From Syngnathus acus (Eukaryota; Chordata; Actinopteri; Syngnathiformes; Syngnathidae): DNA of 64,000 nucleotides. Position numbers and translations under genes: made by a program. Location: NCBI RefSeq assembly GCF_901709675.1, contig NC_051098.1, forward strand, positions 4,288,000 to 4,351,999, given 5' to 3'. Shown here piece after piece: positions 61,928 to 64,000 of this stretch. Below the pieces are notes generated by a model. The model had not been told where the DNA came from. It searched no databases and saw only the letters and a program-made list of their open reading frames with translations. Numbering within the stretch: position 1 is the stretch's first letter; each line of letters starts with the position of its first letter.

Positions 61928-63715
61928 TGGTGCGTGTTTTGTGTTCATTTAATGTCAACATTATGATACTACACAGCTGCTTTGATTTCCTCCTCATTAT
62001 TCTACTGAGTGCCCAATGACTACTTACTCACTAGCGAGAACTGAACCCACCCCTAACTTGAAAACATAATTCTTGATTAAATAAAAACAAGCCCACCAGG
62101 AAAAAAATGGTGCGAAAGCCTAACCTCTGAAAGTCAGGATTCAGAGATGGTTTCTTCAGAATGTTTGATGTAAACTGCAAATTTTGTTCTTTGAGAGGCT
62201 CCCATTCTAGCCTGAAATACACACCTAAAAATAACAGACGTTTGCAGTCAAAGTGGCAATGTAAAATAGCTACCCTCTGGCTTCAGCTATGAGGGGGCAA
62301 TTGTTAGTCCTTTCATATAAATGTCCATGACTGAGGGCTGTAATGTTATGCCCATATGTTGTTTTCCGTGATGCCTTCATCTTGCCATGTGGAGCTTGTG
62401 TCTCTCATCTCACCAACTGCTGTTTTTTTCCCTCTGCTCTACACGTGTTACTTCTTTTAGCTTTACAAAAGACAGCTATCTGTTATTCAAAACAATGTGT
62501 AACGTCTACACCAAAAATGACTAAGTCATTTGAATAATGGATGTCACAGGATGCACTTGGGCATCAAAACCCCATCAGTCACATGTTCTACTGATAAATA
62601 AAAAATGGGTCAAATAAAAAAACATCATCCTTGATCAAATACACACATAATTACCTGAAAAAACTTGTCTCATATTCATCTTATGTTGAACAAATATTTT
62701 TAATATTCTGTGGCAAAACATTCTTTTGAAGGGCAGTGTTTATGGTAATCATACAGAATACAATTATGATCAAATCAAATAGAATGATGCTTTAGATTTT
62801 TGAACAGTACTGTATTTTTCTCTAGAAAAATAAAACTAGACAAATATCTCCTTTCATAAATATAGGGGTCAATCCTTTGTTTTTTTTATAAAAGGGAAAC
62901 CGTATTCTACACATGACATTCAGCTGGGGTCCGGAAAAAAAAGGGGAGGGCAGAGGGAACAAGCAGAATTGGCAGATCAAACAAAACACACTGAGACATA
63001 AATCCAACTTGAGGATTTCAGGTTTCAGTCATTCTCATTCACTGGCAGCTTTCCAACTATGGGGATGTGTGCGACTAGACAGGTGAACGGGCAGTGTGGT
63101 GGATATATATACACTTGTCGGATTCAAGTTGAAAAAAGCCCCTCAGACGTGAGAGTTGCCGGCCGAACCAAACGCGGTGTGTGTGAGAACAGGTCAAACT
63201 GAAAGAACAACTGCAAAGAAAAATGAGGGAATGAAGTTTGATTGCAAATAACAGCACGTACTAGCTTTGTGCTTGTCGCGGTATGTATCAACGAGGACCC
63301 AAATGTTGGGCAGCAAAGCTTGTGAGCCTCTCAAAAATATGTAATTATAGAAACAAAAAAGGAAAACAAAGCACTGTGGAATAGTCCAACCAAAATGAAA
63401 CGGTGTCCAAAGTAGCAGAGCAAAATTGGGGATACATTTCCAGCGACAGCAAACAAGACAGGATTTATCAGACTTGACTCAGCAAACAAACGATGAACCG
63501 ACAAGGATTGAGAGGAACCAGGGGAGAGTGATTACTCCCAGTGGCAACCACTGTTTACACTACTTTGTGTTTCTACAGGGGTGTGGTGAGTCAGGTACGC
63601 CAACATTTCTGCATTGATTGAGGAGGAAAGGCTTGCTTTCATGTGTACGCACAGCTTCATGCAATTTTTTGGTGTGTTTGGCATTTTCTTGAGTTAGCTG
63701 TATGCTGTGTTTTCA
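61792..63715. other. 3' flanking DNA, TG repeat, otherwise unassigned
   Basis: A (TG)n tract with C interruptions lies at 61828-61926. Otherwise no exon, tRNA or transposon terminus was recognised. Confidence 0.55.
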
Positions 63716-64000
63716 AGATTCAAGAGTTTTTATTCGCCATGTTTGAGCGTGCCAAACAAGGAATTTGACTTCGGTACATCACAGCCTCTGTTCAACATTT
63801 AGGTGACTAACAACACTCAGGACAAATGAAAAATGACAAATATTCTCAAACATCCCCTGATCTTAAACTCCCAGGAGGGCAAGGAAAAACTCAAAACTCC
63901 AACTAGGGGAAATGAGAAACCTTGAGAAGAGACCACAGATGGGAGGGTCCCTCTTCCAGGATGACCAGGCTGCAATGGATGTAGAGAGGACACATAGTAC
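63716..64000 (+). repeat. LINE-3'-end-like interspersed repeat, open at window edge
   Basis: tcaagattcaagagttttta, then cgccatgtttgagcgtgcca (also at 32084-32165), then ggatgaccaggctgcaatgg. It resembles a non-LTR 3' region common in fish; the family is not named here. Confidence 0.6.

Noticed and set aside
61803-61997. THTHTHT-rich frame and TG tract as a coding or regulatory unit
   Set aside because: A simple microsatellite; no supporting motif.

Overview
The window looks like teleost fish nuclear DNA. It holds most of a spliced alpha-2-macroglobulin (A2M)-type gene, tRNA genes with internal Pol III promoters, V-SINE-like retroposons, an L2/Rex1/CR1-type LINE, BEL/Pao, hAT, Tc1 and pogo/Tigger-like remnants, and ATGG/TG microsatellites. 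The species cannot be named from the sequence.

Layout. 1-2629: a 251-bp tandem array broken by a 5'-truncated LINE (12-bp target duplication) and a small TA-flanked MITE. 2690-4314: pogo-like terminal-repeat elements, one arranged as a roughly 280-bp-armed inverted repeat. 4769-14114: a large hAT-bounded composite with identical 8-bp flanks (gtataggc), holding nested TA-flanked elements, a second hAT (7703-9480), six 572-576 bp tandem units each with a tRNA-His gene and broken tRNA-Arg copies (9515-12953), and a Tigger-like element (13130-13996). 14115-19318: more pogo-like elements and a BEL/Pao integrase remnant.

19319-58349 (+ strand): 32 exons of an A2M-family protease inhibitor, from a 21-bp exon that follows the first macroglobulin domains to the stop codon. 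The bait region, the GCGEQ thioester, the thioester domain and the receptor-binding domain are all present. All splice phases agree except for one extra base in the second exon. The 5' exons (signal peptide, first macroglobulin domains) are not in the window. Introns hold many transposons, including a sense-oriented LINE with a 990-codon open frame that sits inside a pogo-like element.

58350-64000: 3' flank with a hAT element carrying a BED-finger frame, a three-level nest of transposons (60174-61789), a TG repeat and a LINE-tail-like fragment.

The gene encodes a secreted protease trap: proteases cut the bait segment, the thioester is exposed, and the C-terminal domain mediates clearance. 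The rest is mainly mobile DNA. The most unusual structure is the hAT-bounded block with the amplified tRNA-His unit.
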